64,000 bases of DNA, from assembly GCF_900116765.1 (NCBI RefSeq), contig NZ_UETC01000012.1, positions 57,588 through 121,587 of the forward strand. Reading direction: 5' to 3'. The notes under the pieces were generated by a model, which saw only the letters and a program-made list of their open reading frames with translations, was not told the DNA's origin and did no database searches. Source of the DNA: Jannaschia seohaensis. Its GTDB lineage: Bacteria > Pseudomonadota > Alphaproteobacteria > Rhodobacterales > Rhodobacteraceae. This document shows, piece by piece, positions 38,481-47,913 of this stretch; within the stretch, counting starts at the first letter, position 1; every line of letters begins with the position of its first letter. Both the position numbers and the translations under genes were made by a program.

Positions 38481-39329
38481 TCATCGCTGGCAGGCGGGAC
38501 AGTAGAAGGTCGAGCGTCCCGATTGCACGATCCTGCGGATCCGGCCTTCGCAATCCTCGGTCGGGCAGGGGGTTCCCTCGCGGTCGTAGACGCGAAAGCC
38601 GTGCTGAAAATAGCCAAGCGTTCCATCGGCTTGCCGGTAGTCGCGCAGGGACGAGCCGCCCGATTCGATGGCCTCGGTCAGGACATCCCGGATGATGGGG
38701 ACGAGCGCCGCGACCCGCGCGGCGCTGATACGGCCCGCCTTGCGGGTGGGCGAGATGCCGGCGCGGTGCAGGGCCTCGCAGACATAAATGTTGCCCAGCC
38801 CCGCCACGACCCGCTGATCCAGAAGCGCGGCCTTCACCGGCGTCTGTTTGCCGCGAAAGGCGGCGATCAGATGCGCGGCGTGGAAGCCGTTGCCGAGCGG
38901 CTCGGGGCCCATCCGGGCGAAATGCTTCGTCGTCTCCAGCGCGTCGGTCGGCGCCAGGTCCATGAAGCCGAAGCGGCGCGCGTCGTTGAAGGTGACGCGA
39001 TGGCGGTCGGTATGGAGGACGACGTGATCGTGCTGTGGCAGCCAGGCGGGGTCGCGGTGGAACTGGCCCAGACGGATGTCGTCCACCACCATGCGGCCTG
39101 ACATGCCCAGATGGACGATCAGGGTCTCGCCCCGGTCGAGATGCGCCAGCAGGTATTTGGACCGTCGGCCCAAGGCCGTGATCGTCGCCCCTTCCAGCCG
39201 CGCCTGCATGCCTTCGGGAAAGGGCCAGCGCAGATCGGGGCGGCGCAGCTCCACGCGCGTGAGCCGCGCGCCTTCCAGAGCGGGCGTCAGGCCGCGGCGG
39301 ACGGTTTCGACCTCGGGAAGTTCGGGCAT
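38481..39329 (-). CDS. mutM: Formamidopyrimidine-DNA glycosylase
   Basis: 282 residues, base-excision repair enzyme removing 8-oxoguanine and cutting the abasic site. Begins [13 protein letters not shown], whose Pro1 and Glu2 (after Met removal) are the catalytic pair; [51 protein letters not shown] (H2TH motif); and a C-terminal zinc finger [20 protein letters not shown] to CPACQR. All four zinc cysteines are present. It diverges from ubiE. Confidence 0.97.
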   Translation of the reverse strand: MPELPEVETVRRGLTPALEGARLTRVELRRPDLRWPFPEGMQARLEGATITALGRRSKYLLAHLDRGETLIVHLGMSGRMVVDDIRLGQFHRDPAWLPQHDHVVLHTDRHRVTFNDARRFGFMDLAPTDALETTKHFARMGPEPLGNGFHAAHLIAAFRGKQTPVKAALLDQRVVAGLGNIYVCEALHRAGISPTRKAGRISAARVAALVPIIRDVLTEAIESGGSSLRDYRQADGTLGYFQHGFRVYDREGTPCPTEDCEGRIRRIVQSGRSTFYCPACQR

Positions 39330-39396
39330 GGGGCCTCATTGCGGGCGGGCGGTCGCGCCCTATAAGTCACCCGGACCACATGAGGAAGCACGCGCC

Positions 39397-40149
39397 ATGA
39401 CGCAAGAGAGCGGACGGACTACCCATTTCGGGTACGAGGACATCCCCGAAGAGGAGAAGGCCGGCCGGGTGCATGGCGTCTTTTCCAACGTGGCCAGCAA
39501 ATATGACGTGATGAACGACGCGATGTCCTTGGGCATCCACCGCCTCTGGAAAGACGCGATGATGGACTGGCTCGCGCCCCGGCCCGGCCAGCGCCTGCTG
39601 GACGTGGCGGGGGGCACCGGCGACATCGCGTTCCGCTTTCTCAAGCGCGCGCCCGGCGCCACCGCCGTCGTCTGCGACATGACCGAGGGGATGCTGGTCG
39701 CCGGCCGCGAGCGGGCCGAGGCCGAGGCCATGGCCGACCGGCTCGACTGGGTCGTCGGCGATGCGATGGCCTTGCCCTTCGAGGACAAGACCTTCGACGT
39801 CTATACGATCAGCTTCGGCATCCGGAACGTCACCCGAATCGAGGACGCCCTGTCGGAGGCCTTCCGCGTGCTCCGCCCCGGCGGCCGTCTGATGGTGCTG
39901 GAGTTCAGTCAGCTGCCCAACCCCCTGATGCAGCGGGCCTACGACCTTTATTCCTTCAACGTCATTCCCCGGATGGGCGAGGCCATCGCGGGCGACCGGG
40001 ACAGCTATCAGTACCTCGTCGAATCAATTCGCCGCTTTCCCGCGCAGGATCGCTTTGCCGAGATGATCAGAGCGGCGGGCTTTGAAAACGTGTCCTATCG
40101 CAATCTCAGCTTCGGGATCGCGGCGCTTCATTCGGGTTGGAAGATTTGA
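39397..40149 (+). CDS. ubiE: Demethylmenaquinone/ubiquinone C-methyltransferase UbiE
   Basis: 250 residues. SAM-dependent C-methylation of the ubiquinone ring precursor (and menaquinone in other organisms). Motifs: [20 protein letters not shown] at the N terminus, [20 protein letters not shown] (SAM-binding motif I), [74 protein letters not shown], and the C-terminal [16 protein letters not shown]. The chosen start has a GAGGA about ten bases upstream. It overlaps ubiB. Confidence 0.96.
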   Translation: MTQESGRTTHFGYEDIPEEEKAGRVHGVFSNVASKYDVMNDAMSLGIHRLWKDAMMDWLAPRPGQRLLDVAGGTGDIAFRFLKRAPGATAVVCDMTEGMLVAGRERAEAEAMADRLDWVVGDAMALPFEDKTFDVYTISFGIRNVTRIEDALSEAFRVLRPGGRLMVLEFSQLPNPLMQRAYDLYSFNVIPRMGEAIAGDRDSYQYLVESIRRFPAQDRFAEMIRAAGFENVSYRNLSFGIAALHSGWKI

Positions 40150-41678
40150 GAGGCCCGCACAATATCTGGCGGCTCGTCCGCACTGCGGGCACGTTCGAGC
40201 GGACAGGGGCGATGGCCTCCGTGCTCGATCAGATGGATGCGCCGCGCCCCGTGCGCATTGCAGCACGGGTGCTCGGTTGGCCGTTCCGCTGGCTCGGTTT
40301 CGAGGGCGATCCCGATTTGCCGCCCATCACCCGGGCGATCACGGCGCTGGGGCCGAGCTATATCAAGTTCGGTCAGATCCTCTCGACCCGGCCCGATTTC
40401 GTTGGGCCCGAGATGGCGATGCAGTTGCGTGTCCTCCAGGACAAGCTGCCGCCCTTCCCGACCGATGCGGCCCGAAAGGTCGTGGAGCGGGAGTTGGGCG
40501 TTCCGCTGGAATCCGCTTTCTCGGAGTTCTCCGAACCTGTCGCCGCCGCCTCCATCGCCCAAGTCCACCGCGCCCGCCTTGCCGAAAGCGGGCGCGAGGT
40601 GGCGGTCAAGGTTCTGCGCCCCGGCATCGCCCGGGCCTTTCGCAAGGATATCGACGCCTTCTATCTCGGCGCCCGCGTGGTGGAGCTGGTCGCCCCCCAG
40701 GCGCGGCGCCTTCGGCCGATGGACGTGGTCGCCCATTTCGACCTGACCGTTCAGCAGGAACTCGACCTGCGCACCGAGGCCGCCGCCGCCAGCGAGTTCA
40801 AAGCCTCGACCGAGCGCGACGACGGCTTTTCGGTTCCCGCCGTCGCCTGGAATTATTGCGGCCGTTCGATGATGACGCTCGACTGGGCCGAGGGCGTCCA
40901 GTTGGCGGATCTCGCCGCGTTGGATGCCGCCGGGCATGACCGTCAGGCCCTGGCGGACCGCGTGATACAGCTGTTCCTACGCCACGCCCTGCGCGACGGC
41001 TACTTCCACGCCGACATGCATCAGGGGAACCTCAAGGTCGCGCCGAACGGCGATATCGTGGCCCTGGATTTCGGGATCATGGGCCGGCTCGACGAATATA
41101 CGCGCCGGGTCTATGCCGAGATCCTCATGGGCTTCATCCGCAAGGATTACCGCCGCGTGGCGGAGGTTCATTTCGAAGCGGGTTACGTGCCGGCCGACCG
41201 CGATGTCGACCTGTTCGCGCAGGCGCTTCGCGCGGTCGGTGAACCGATCTTCGGTATGGATGCATCGCGGATTTCGATGGGGCGGCTGCTCGCCTATCTC
41301 TTCGAAGTGACGGAGCGCTTCGGGATGGAGACCAGGACCGAATTGATCCTGTTGCAGCGCACCATGATCGTGGTCGAGGGCGTGGCGCGTATGCTCAACC
41401 CGCATATGAACATCTGGGAGGCGGCCCGTCCCGAGGTGGAGCGCTACATCCGCGACAACCTTGGACCTCAAGCCGTCGCCCGTGATCTCTGGCGGACGGC
41501 GAAGGTCCTGTCTCGCTTCGGTCCGCATTTGCCCCAGACCGTCGATGCGGTCCTGAGACGAGAGCGTCAGCCACTCACCGTCGTGTCCAAAGGGCGCGAT
41601 TTCTCCGGGCCAGTTTGGTTCGTGGCGGGCGCGCTTGCGACGGCGCTCGCCGCCGCGGTGATGACACTGGTCGGTTGA
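40146..41678 (+). CDS. ubiB: UbiB, ABC1-family protein kinase-like ubiquinone biosynthesis protein
   Basis: 510 residues from a TTG start that overlaps the ubiE stop by four bases (TTGA) and gives the conserved [23 protein letters not shown] at 40137 is an alternative three codons earlier. Features of UbiB/ADCK: the KxGQ motif in [42 protein letters not shown] (Glu of the kinase fold), [14 protein letters not shown] and [11 protein letters not shown] (DFG-type). One C-terminal membrane span ([20 protein letters not shown]). Needed for early ring steps of ubiquinone synthesis, probably as an ATPase. Confidence 0.94.
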   Translation: MRGPHNIWRLVRTAGTFERTGAMASVLDQMDAPRPVRIAARVLGWPFRWLGFEGDPDLPPITRAITALGPSYIKFGQILSTRPDFVGPEMAMQLRVLQDKLPPFPTDAARKVVERELGVPLESAFSEFSEPVAAASIAQVHRARLAESGREVAVKVLRPGIARAFRKDIDAFYLGARVVELVAPQARRLRPMDVVAHFDLTVQQELDLRTEAAAASEFKASTERDDGFSVPAVAWNYCGRSMMTLDWAEGVQLADLAALDAAGHDRQALADRVIQLFLRHALRDGYFHADMHQGNLKVAPNGDIVALDFGIMGRLDEYTRRVYAEILMGFIRKDYRRVAEVHFEAGYVPADRDVDLFAQALRAVGEPIFGMDASRISMGRLLAYLFEVTERFGMETRTELILLQRTMIVVEGVARMLNPHMNIWEAARPEVERYIRDNLGPQAVARDLWRTAKVLSRFGPHLPQTVDAVLRRERQPLTVVSKGRDFSGPVWFVAGALATALAAAVMTLVG

Positions 41679-42089
41679 GGTTTGCGGCCCCGCGCGCTTG
41701 CTCGGTCTGTCGGCTCTCGGCGACGCTAAATTGCGCCGAGATGACGTGCGCGATGGGCCGGGGCGTCCCGCCCTGGATCGGTCTGACCTTCTCTGACAGC
41801 CCGGGGACTGCATCCGTGCGCAGATTGGCGACTGGCCTGCGCAGGGCTGTGTGTCTGGGGGCCGACGCTCTGCCGTGGGCGATCGAGCTCTCAAACGGAA
41901 CATGGCGTCTTTCTCGCCACAGGAGCATCGGACGGGTCAGCCAGAGTGGGAAGACCCTGCCGACCGTCTCGATGCAGGGGCCTTTCTCGACCGCGCCGCG
42001 GTATGAGGCTCTCCTCGCGCTGTTTCCGTTGCCTCAAGGGGCGTCCGAACGGCAGCCGGCCGGTCCGGAGGTTCGAAATCGCCCTCGTG
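41679..42089. other. Gene-free stretch
   Basis: About 410 bases between convergent ubiB and flgD. Open frames on both strands have no recognisable content and a composition like shadow translation. No terminator-like hairpin with a T-run was found. Confidence 0.4.
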
Positions 42090-42752
42090 TCAGCGTCCCG
42101 CACGGAGGAGGTCCAGCCGATCCGGGGTGACCCGGACCCCGCTATCGAGCACAAGCTCCGGCCCCGACGCGCTCAGCGCGACCTCTTCCACGCGTGCGAA
42201 GCTGCGCACCCCCCGCGGGTCGAGCGCTTGTTCGCCCGACTGCGCCTCGATCTGTAGCTTGTAGATAGCATCGGGCAGCTGGCCTCCTTTCCCGTCTCCG
42301 CCATGCCAGTCCAGGGTCTCGCTTCTTGTGTCGATCGGCCGTCGCATGACCTCGAACCCGTCCTCGTTGAAGGCGACCAGTTCGGCCCGGTCGGCGATGG
42401 CCGGAATGTCGAATTCCAGCCGCGTTGTCCGCCCGGGCGCGACGGCGACCGACCCATCATGGCGCACGTCGAGGCCGATCCAGTTGGCCACGTCCGAGGC
42501 CGATCCCGCGCCGAAGGCGGCCATCATCTCGCTTAGCAATTCGTTGGTGCGAACCGCTTGCTCCACATTGGCAAACTGCGCCAGTTGTGCGGCGTATTCG
42601 GTCCCGTCCGCGGGCTGCAGCGGATCCTGGTTTCGGATCTGCGCTGTCAGCAGGGACAGGAACGTGTCGAAGTCCGAACTGAGTGCTGCGGCCGAATTCG
42701 CCTCGACCTTGTTCGCGGTTCCGGTGGCGGCGGATGTGGATTGAACGTCCAT
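42090..42752 (-). CDS. flgD: Flagellar hook assembly protein FlgD
   Basis: 220 residues, the scaffold (hook cap) for hook polymerisation. The N-terminal segment has FLSLLTAQIRNQDPLQPADG followed by TEYAAQLAQFANVEQAVRTN, the FlgD signature; the middle and C-terminal part (about residues 85-215) forms the FlgD Ig-like/tudor region (RTTRLEFDIPAIADRAELVA, GQLPDAIYKLQIEA). It lies ten bases downstream of fliK on the same strand, which is the common order in Rhodobacteraceae flagellar clusters. Confidence 0.93.
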   Translation of the reverse strand: MDVQSTSAATGTANKVEANSAAALSSDFDTFLSLLTAQIRNQDPLQPADGTEYAAQLAQFANVEQAVRTNELLSEMMAAFGAGSASDVANWIGLDVRHDGSVAVAPGRTTRLEFDIPAIADRAELVAFNEDGFEVMRRPIDTRSETLDWHGGDGKGGQLPDAIYKLQIEAQSGEQALDPRGVRSFARVEEVALSASGPELVLDSGVRVTPDRLDLLRAGR

Positions 42753-42761
42753 CGCGATCTC

Positions 42762-45473
42762 CTAGAGGCGGATGTCGAGCCGCCCGTCCGTGGACCGGAC
42801 CGGGAGCGGTGTTGGGGGCGACTGGGTGTTTGTCGGGCCGTCGCTATCGCTTTCCCGCGAGCCATCCGGGACGGTCGGGCCTGACGCGGAGCGGTCGCGG
42901 GCGTTCTCTCCTCCCGAGAGATCGAGTCCGGCCAGGGTCGCGCCCTCCGATGTGATCGCCCGCTGCAGCCCATCCACGTGGCGTCGCACGAGATCCATCG
43001 TCTCGGGCCGGTCCGCCGCGATTTGCAGATGCAGTCCCTGTGCTGTGTCGCGCAGGACGATCCGCACGCGGCCGAGTTCCGCCGGAGCGAGTTCGATTTC
43101 CGTGCGCAGTCCGGCTCCACGACCGCCCTCGTCCCGAGCGGAAGACGTAGAGATTTGCTCCAGCATGGCGCGAACCCGCTGATCCAGAGCGGCGGGCAGG
43201 GCGGATTGGTGGACCGGAGCATCGGCGCGCGGCGGGAGTGCGCCTGCCGCTTCGCTTGCGCGCAGGAGGCCGCTCACGTCGCCGTCTCGCCTCGCGTCAT
43301 CGACCGCCGCGGCGGCGGTGACGCGTGAGACGCGTCTCGCCACGTCGGTCATGCGCTGCGCATCCGTGGTCCAGTCGGGCGGGCGATCCGTGCCCGTCGG
43401 ACGGCCGGTCGCGGCCTGCGGGAACCTGGCGGCGTGCAAGTCTGCCGCTGCATCGCGGTCGTGGGGCAAGCCAGCTCCCGCTCGGAGGCCAACCGGCTCG
43501 GGGTGCAGGTGGCCGCCGGGATCTCTGGGGACAGAGCTGTTGCTTCCTGCGGGGCGCGCGGTTTCAGGCACGGCGCTTCGGATCCCCAAGCGTACGGCGG
43601 TCTTGTCTACAGGCAGCGCGGCATCCGCGCCAATCAGCGCGGCTTTGCGGTCTTCTGCCCCCGATCCAGAGGCGGGGCTGGGCGGCTCGGCCGCAGGGCG
43701 CCACTCAGGGCCTCCGGGATTGGCAAGGGCGGTTGCGCTTGGGGGGGCGGGGAGCCAGTTGGCCCGTCCACTGGGCTGCACCGGGCCGAGCGGGGCCGAG
43801 CCGGTCTGCGCCTGATGGCCCCGTTCCTGTGCGTCCCTCGGTGGAATGGTCGCGGATCTCGCGATCTTGGCGTCGAACATGCGCGTCTGGCCTCCGAGAT
43901 CGGGATGGGGATCGGGATCAGGTTGGTCCGCCCGCGCCGCTCCTCCTTGGGTCTCGCTGTGGACATGCGTGCTGTGCAACAATACGGGGGCCCATGTCTT
44001 CGGTCGCCAGTCCGCGGACGGAGAGTGGTGGGACGCATCGAAAGACGGTCCAGACGAGTGGGCGCCCGTCGCCGGTGGCGCAAGCGCGCCTGGCGCGCCG
44101 ACAGCCGCCAACCAGCCTGCGCGTGCCCCGGCCGCGGCGAGACGCCCGCCGGTTCCCACATGTAGGGCGCTGTCTGGATCGGCCGCAGCCCCCGTCGACG
44201 GGGCCGCACTGGAGGGGGGCAGGTCAGATGGGAGAGCGACAGCAGCCCCACGCGGGGTGGCTGACCGCCCCGATCGCGCCATGTCGGGCTCCGGTCCGGG
44301 ACGGCCGAGCGCCTCCCTTGCGAAGGCGGACCGCGAGGGATGCGGAAACTCGGCTTGGTAGGGCTGCGCTCTGTGCCCGGGCAAGTCTCCGGGAGCGTTG
44401 GGCCTCGGGCGCGGAGCCAGCGGCGGCTCGGATCGGCTCTGGGCTGCGTCTGCGCTTAGGTTGGGGCTACCAAGCGGCGACGTTTGTCGCGCCGGATCGT
44501 AAGCCGGCCCCTGGGACAGGGCGGGGCGTGTCGACTCAGCCTGGATGTCAGCCAGTCTCGCGAGGGATCGACCGTTGGCCAGGGCGCGGCCCGAGGCGGC
44601 CGGGGGCTGTGCTCCCGGCTTTGGCTGCGGGGCGAGACGGTTTTCGACGCCGAGCGTCCCGACCGGCGCCATGGGGTGCGACCTGTCTGCCGCCGCAATC
44701 TCGCGGGACGGAGCGCTGCCGGTCTCGCCAGCCATCATCCGGACCGACAGGGGGGCGGCCTGGGCGTCCAGGCCGCCGGCTGGGTTCAGTCCGACAGTCT
44801 GGTCCGCAGAGCCCTTGGGCGGATCAGCAGAGCGAGGCCCTGCGTCCCATGCCAAGACAACGCTGGACGCGGGCAGGTCGGTGCTTCCGGGCGGAGGCGT
44901 CGCGGGTCTGGGCGAGGCAGGCCCCATACTGGCGGTGGCGTCTTGGCGCGCGGCCGCTTCCGCCAAGAAGGGCCGAGCGCCTGGTGTCAGCCTGTCGGAA
45001 GAGGACGGGTCTGTATTCGGCTGGCTGCGTTCCGGGGCAGCGTCCGAATGTCCCGCGCCGAGGGGCGTGCTCGTGACGGCTGCGGGCGTTGAGGGCCGGG
45101 GCGACGGAGGGCGAGTCTCCGTTGTCGGAATGAGGCTGCCGGGGATGTCGGCGAAGACAGGGGCACCGGTGTCCGCCGTCAAACCCCGCCCCCCGGTCTC
45201 GCCTGCCTCTGCCTCGTCCCGCGCGGTGGTCGGGGCACGCCTGTCGTCGTTGCGCGACGTCTCGGCGGTGCGGCGCGATGAGTTGTCCGCGCCGCTTTCG
45301 TCAGCGAAGTTTTCGTCTGTCGGCGGGTCCTGCCGCTGCGTCTCCTCCCCCGAGCGGGAGGTTGCCAGGGTTCGCCGGAAAAGCTGTGTCTCGGCGAGAT
45401 CAGGCAAGCGGCCCTTTGACGAGGCGGAGGCATGCGGCGCCCCATTGGGCGTGAGAGGAGCGAGCGGGTCCAC
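42762..45473 (-). CDS. fliK: Flagellar hook-length control protein FliK
   Basis: 903 residues, very long. The first 760 residues are low-complexity, rich in Pro, Ala, Ser, Gly, Asp and Arg, as expected for the disordered molecular-ruler part. Only the C-terminal part (about 780-850) is conserved as the Flg_hook domain: LRTEIELAPAELGRVRIVLR, then GLHLQIAADRPETMDLVRRH and VDGLQRAITSEGATL. FliK is secreted during hook assembly and switches export to filament proteins when the hook has reached its length. The length is at the upper end for the family. The start cannot be fixed by conservation; the divergent FlgJ-like gene starts 110 bases away. Confidence 0.87.
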   Translation of the reverse strand: MDPLAPLTPNGAPHASASSKGRLPDLAETQLFRRTLATSRSGEETQRQDPPTDENFADESGADNSSRRTAETSRNDDRRAPTTARDEAEAGETGGRGLTADTGAPVFADIPGSLIPTTETRPPSPRPSTPAAVTSTPLGAGHSDAAPERSQPNTDPSSSDRLTPGARPFLAEAAARQDATASMGPASPRPATPPPGSTDLPASSVVLAWDAGPRSADPPKGSADQTVGLNPAGGLDAQAAPLSVRMMAGETGSAPSREIAAADRSHPMAPVGTLGVENRLAPQPKPGAQPPAASGRALANGRSLARLADIQAESTRPALSQGPAYDPARQTSPLGSPNLSADAAQSRSEPPLAPRPRPNAPGDLPGHRAQPYQAEFPHPSRSAFAREALGRPGPEPDMARSGRSATPRGAAVALPSDLPPSSAAPSTGAAADPDSALHVGTGGRLAAAGARAGWLAAVGAPGALAPPATGAHSSGPSFDASHHSPSADWRPKTWAPVLLHSTHVHSETQGGAARADQPDPDPHPDLGGQTRMFDAKIARSATIPPRDAQERGHQAQTGSAPLGPVQPSGRANWLPAPPSATALANPGGPEWRPAAEPPSPASGSGAEDRKAALIGADAALPVDKTAVRLGIRSAVPETARPAGSNSSVPRDPGGHLHPEPVGLRAGAGLPHDRDAAADLHAARFPQAATGRPTGTDRPPDWTTDAQRMTDVARRVSRVTAAAAVDDARRDGDVSGLLRASEAAGALPPRADAPVHQSALPAALDQRVRAMLEQISTSSARDEGGRGAGLRTEIELAPAELGRVRIVLRDTAQGLHLQIAADRPETMDLVRRHVDGLQRAITSEGATLAGLDLSGGENARDRSASGPTVPDGSRESDSDGPTNTQSPPTPLPVRSTDGRLDIRL

Positions 45474-45582
45474 GAAGCCTCCGTTCTGGTCGGGTTCGAC
45501 GGCATCTAAGCCGATACCCGTTACGAAAGCCTTTACCGCCGCCGCGGTAGACCCGCCTCATCCCACGCACGGAGGCGCTGAC

Positions 45583-45846
45583 ATGATTCCGATTGACCCC
45601 CTTGCCGCGTCCGCGCCTTCATCGCAGGCGCGCGAACAGGCTGTCCTCGCGCAAGCCCGACAACTGGAGGCGCTCCTCTTCGCGCAGATGCTTAAGGCGT
45701 CGGGCGCCGCGCAACCGGGCATGAGCGGGCAGGGTTCGCCCTTCGAGGGCTTCCTTCAAACCGCGCAGGCGGAGGCTGTGGCCTCAGCCGGCCAGACCGG
45801 CTTGGCCGAGGCGATCGCGGCCTCCCTGATGCGGCGCGCGGGCTAG
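45583..45846 (+). CDS. flgJ: FlgJ-type rod-binding protein (N-terminal domain only)
   Basis: 87 residues with the rod-binding domain of FlgJ only: EQAVLAQARQLEALLFAQML, KASGAAQPGMSGQGSPFEGF and AEAIAASLMRRAG. No peptidoglycan hydrolase domain, as in most alphaproteobacteria, where the muramidase is a separate protein. The start has GGAGG a few bases upstream; long in-frame extension upstream runs antisense to fliK and is not coding. It is divergent from fliK and meets, almost end to end, a transglycosylase gene on the opposite strand that may supply the wall-cutting activity. Confidence 0.87.
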   Translation: MIPIDPLAASAPSSQAREQAVLAQARQLEALLFAQMLKASGAAQPGMSGQGSPFEGFLQTAQAEAVASAGQTGLAEAIAASLMRRAG

Positions 45847-45850
45847 TCCG

Positions 45851-46435
45851 TTAGGTGCAACGCGCCAGTTGCGCCTGGTACATGGCGGCCCGGCTCTCGA
45901 TCTCGCCGGAAATCCGGATCAGCCAGGGCTTGGCGCGGTAAGTGCCCCTGCGATAGCCGTTCCGCCCGTCGTGATAGGCGAGATACTGGTTGCGCGCATC
46001 CGTCAGCGGGATGCCCAGCGACCGGGTCGTCCCGGCCATGTACCAGCCCATGAAATCCGTGGCGTCCCGGATGTTGTCGCGCCGGGCGCGGCGCACCCGC
46101 TGATCCTGGAGGTATTCCTTCCAGGTTCCGTCCAGCGCCTGGGAATAGCCGAAAGCGCTGCTCTGCCGACCGATCGGGACGACGCCGAGCGCATAGCGCA
46201 AAGGCGTGCGGGCATTCGAGATGAACTTGGATTCCTGGTAGATGGTGGCCATCTGCACGTGCACCGGCACGCCCCATTTGCGTTCCGCCGCCCTGAAGGC
46301 ACGGAGATAACCCGGCCTCTGGTCCAGGATGGCGCAGGCGTTGTCGAGATTGCGCGGTGCACTGCCCGAGCCGCCGCCACCGCCGCAAGCGGCGAGGAGC
46401 AACAGGCAGAGGATCTGCATGAGGCGGTTTGTCAT
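45851..46435 (-). CDS. Lytic transglycosylase (SLT-domain) lipoprotein
   Basis: 194 residues. A lipoprotein signal peptide with lipobox LLAAC (Cys near residue 18), a Gly/Ser linker, then a lytic transglycosylase SLT-like domain: VPVHVQMATIYQESKFISNA (catalytic Glu in YQESKF), RQSSAFGYSQALDGTWKEYL, ATDFMGWYMAGTTRSLG, and LAYHDGRNGYRRGTY. Cleaves the sugar backbone of peptidoglycan. It adjoins the FlgJ-like rod-binding gene tail to tail with four bases between, so a flagellar role is possible but not proved. The start is the ATG at 46435; a GTG one codon earlier also exists. Confidence 0.88.
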   Translation of the reverse strand: MTNRLMQILCLLLLAACGGGGGSGSAPRNLDNACAILDQRPGYLRAFRAAERKWGVPVHVQMATIYQESKFISNARTPLRYALGVVPIGRQSSAFGYSQALDGTWKEYLQDQRVRRARRDNIRDATDFMGWYMAGTTRSLGIPLTDARNQYLAYHDGRNGYRRGTYRAKPWLIRISGEIESRAAMYQAQLARCT

Positions 46436-46506
46436 CACTGCTCGGCCATTCTTTGGGACCTGATTGCCGCGATGCTACCCCGTGCCGGGCCCCTTTGCCA
46501 ATCACA

Positions 46507-47388
46507 TCAGACGAAGACGGCGAGCAGGGCTGGCAACGCGGCAACGGAAAGCAGGGTCGAGACGACGACTAGCCCGGCCACCGGCTCCCCGTCGGCGCCG
46601 TAGCGGATCGCCAGCAGGTAGGACGACACGGCGACCGGCGTGGAAAGCTGCACCACCAGGACGCCCAGCTCCACCTCGCCCAACCCGAAGGCCAGGCCGG
46701 TTCCCCAGGCGATCCCTGCGCAGATCGCCAGCTTGACGAGCGCCAGGGCCGCCACCGTGCCGAATGCGGTCGGCCGCATCCGCGCCACCGCCACCCCGAG
46801 CGTCAGCAGCATCAACGGGATGCCCATCTGCCCGATTAGGTCCAGCGCGTTCAGCGCGACCGGCGGCACCCGCCAGCCCTGCCAGAGAAAGAGCGCGCCC
46901 AGCAGCGTCGCGACCACCATCGGCTCCCGCAGGGCGCGGAGGGGGGTGCCGCCGCTCGACACGATCCAGACCCCCACCGTGAATTGCAGGATCGCGGTCA
47001 CGGAGAAGACCACCACCGCATAGCCCAGCCCCGCCTCTCCGAATGCGAACAGGGCCAGGGGCAGGCCGAGATTGCCGGTATTTCCGAAGACCAGCGGCGC
47101 CCAATAGGTGCGCCGCTCCAGCCGCAACGCCAAGCAGAGCGCCAGAAAAGCCGCCAGCATCGCGGCATAGGTCGCGAAGGTCGCCAGGGTCAGCCGCCCG
47201 GCATCTTTCGCGTCGATCTCGCCATTGGACAATGCGACGAAAACAAGGCACGGAACGGCCAGGTTCATCGCCAGCCGGGAAACAAAGCCTGTGTCGAAAT
47301 CGAGGCCAAAACGGACCCAAAAGAAGCCGATGGCTGCCAGCAGGAAGACCGGAGCGACGATCCCGAGGACTGTAAATGCCAGTGTCAC
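46507..47388 (-). CDS. AEC-family transporter
   Basis: 293 residues, about ten membrane spans, auxin-efflux-carrier superfamily: AIGFFWVRFGLDFDTGFVSR and LAMNLAVPCLVFVAL at the N-terminal half, GNTGNLGLPLALFAFGEAGL (the conserved GN.GNxGLPL segment), ILQFTVGVWIV, and QLSTPVAVSSYLLAIRYGAD toward the C terminus, the pseudo-repeat of the first half. Members carry carboxylates or other anions across the inner membrane; the substrate is unknown. It is followed on the same strand by the SLT lipoprotein gene. Confidence 0.9.
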   Translation of the reverse strand: MTLAFTVLGIVAPVFLLAAIGFFWVRFGLDFDTGFVSRLAMNLAVPCLVFVALSNGEIDAKDAGRLTLATFATYAAMLAAFLALCLALRLERRTYWAPLVFGNTGNLGLPLALFAFGEAGLGYAVVVFSVTAILQFTVGVWIVSSGGTPLRALREPMVVATLLGALFLWQGWRVPPVALNALDLIGQMGIPLMLLTLGVAVARMRPTAFGTVAALALVKLAICAGIAWGTGLAFGLGEVELGVLVVQLSTPVAVSSYLLAIRYGADGEPVAGLVVVSTLLSVAALPALLAVFV

Positions 47389-47475
47389 AGAGTGTTTCCA
47401 CCGATTCGCGCTTCGCCCGATTTACACGCTCGGGCGCGGCGGTCTAGGAACGAGACAGGGGAAAGGGCAAACGCT

Positions 47476-47802
47476 ATGATGCACAACGAAGCAAAATACG
47501 CGCTCGGCGAGGTGGTGCGCCACAAACGGCACCCCTTCCGCGGAGTGATTTTCGACGTCGATGCGGTCTTTTCGAACACGCAGGAATGGTACGAGGCGAT
47601 CCCGGCCGAATCGCGGCCTCGAAAGGATCAGCCGTTCTACCACCTGCTGGCCGAGAACGAGGAAAGCTACTACGTCGCCTACGTGTCCGAGCAGAACCTG
47701 ATGCTCGACAGCACGGGCGAGCCGGTGACCCATCCGGATATCGGCGACCTCTTCGGCGATTTCGACGGGCGGTCGTACCCGCTCCATGTCGATCTGAACT
47801 GA
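47476..47802 (+). CDS. hspQ: Heat-shock protein HspQ
   Basis: 108 residues, YccV-like/HspQ family: EAKYALGEVVRHKRHPFRGV, IFDVDAVFSNTQEWYEAIPA, RPRKDQPFYHLLAENEESYY, VAYVSEQNLMLDSTGEPVTH. These are the hemimethylated-DNA-binding/HspQ domain strings. HspQ is a heat-induced specificity factor that promotes Lon-dependent proteolysis in enteric bacteria. Length and order are normal; it starts from the first of two consecutive ATGs, after AGGG. The following gene is a hybrid kinase on the same strand. Confidence 0.92.
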   Translation: MMHNEAKYALGEVVRHKRHPFRGVIFDVDAVFSNTQEWYEAIPAESRPRKDQPFYHLLAENEESYYVAYVSEQNLMLDSTGEPVTHPDIGDLFGDFDGRSYPLHVDLN

Positions 47803-47913
47803 TCCCTGGTGGCTTAAGGCGCGCGCCAGCGGTTAACCTCGCCTTCACCTGTCTCTGCCAGACCGACAGCTGTCCCGGATGCCGGGAAAAGGGCGGTAGG
47901 GTGATCGCAGAGC

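Noticed and set aside
39076..39396. N-terminal extension of UbiE by about 107 residues
   Set aside because: It is antisense to mutM and not conserved; the ATG at 39397 starts at the family's usual place.
43325..45076. A 583-codon plus-strand frame opposite fliK
   Set aside because: Highly Arg/Pro-rich and antisense; fliK has the conserved C-terminal domain and adjoins flgD.
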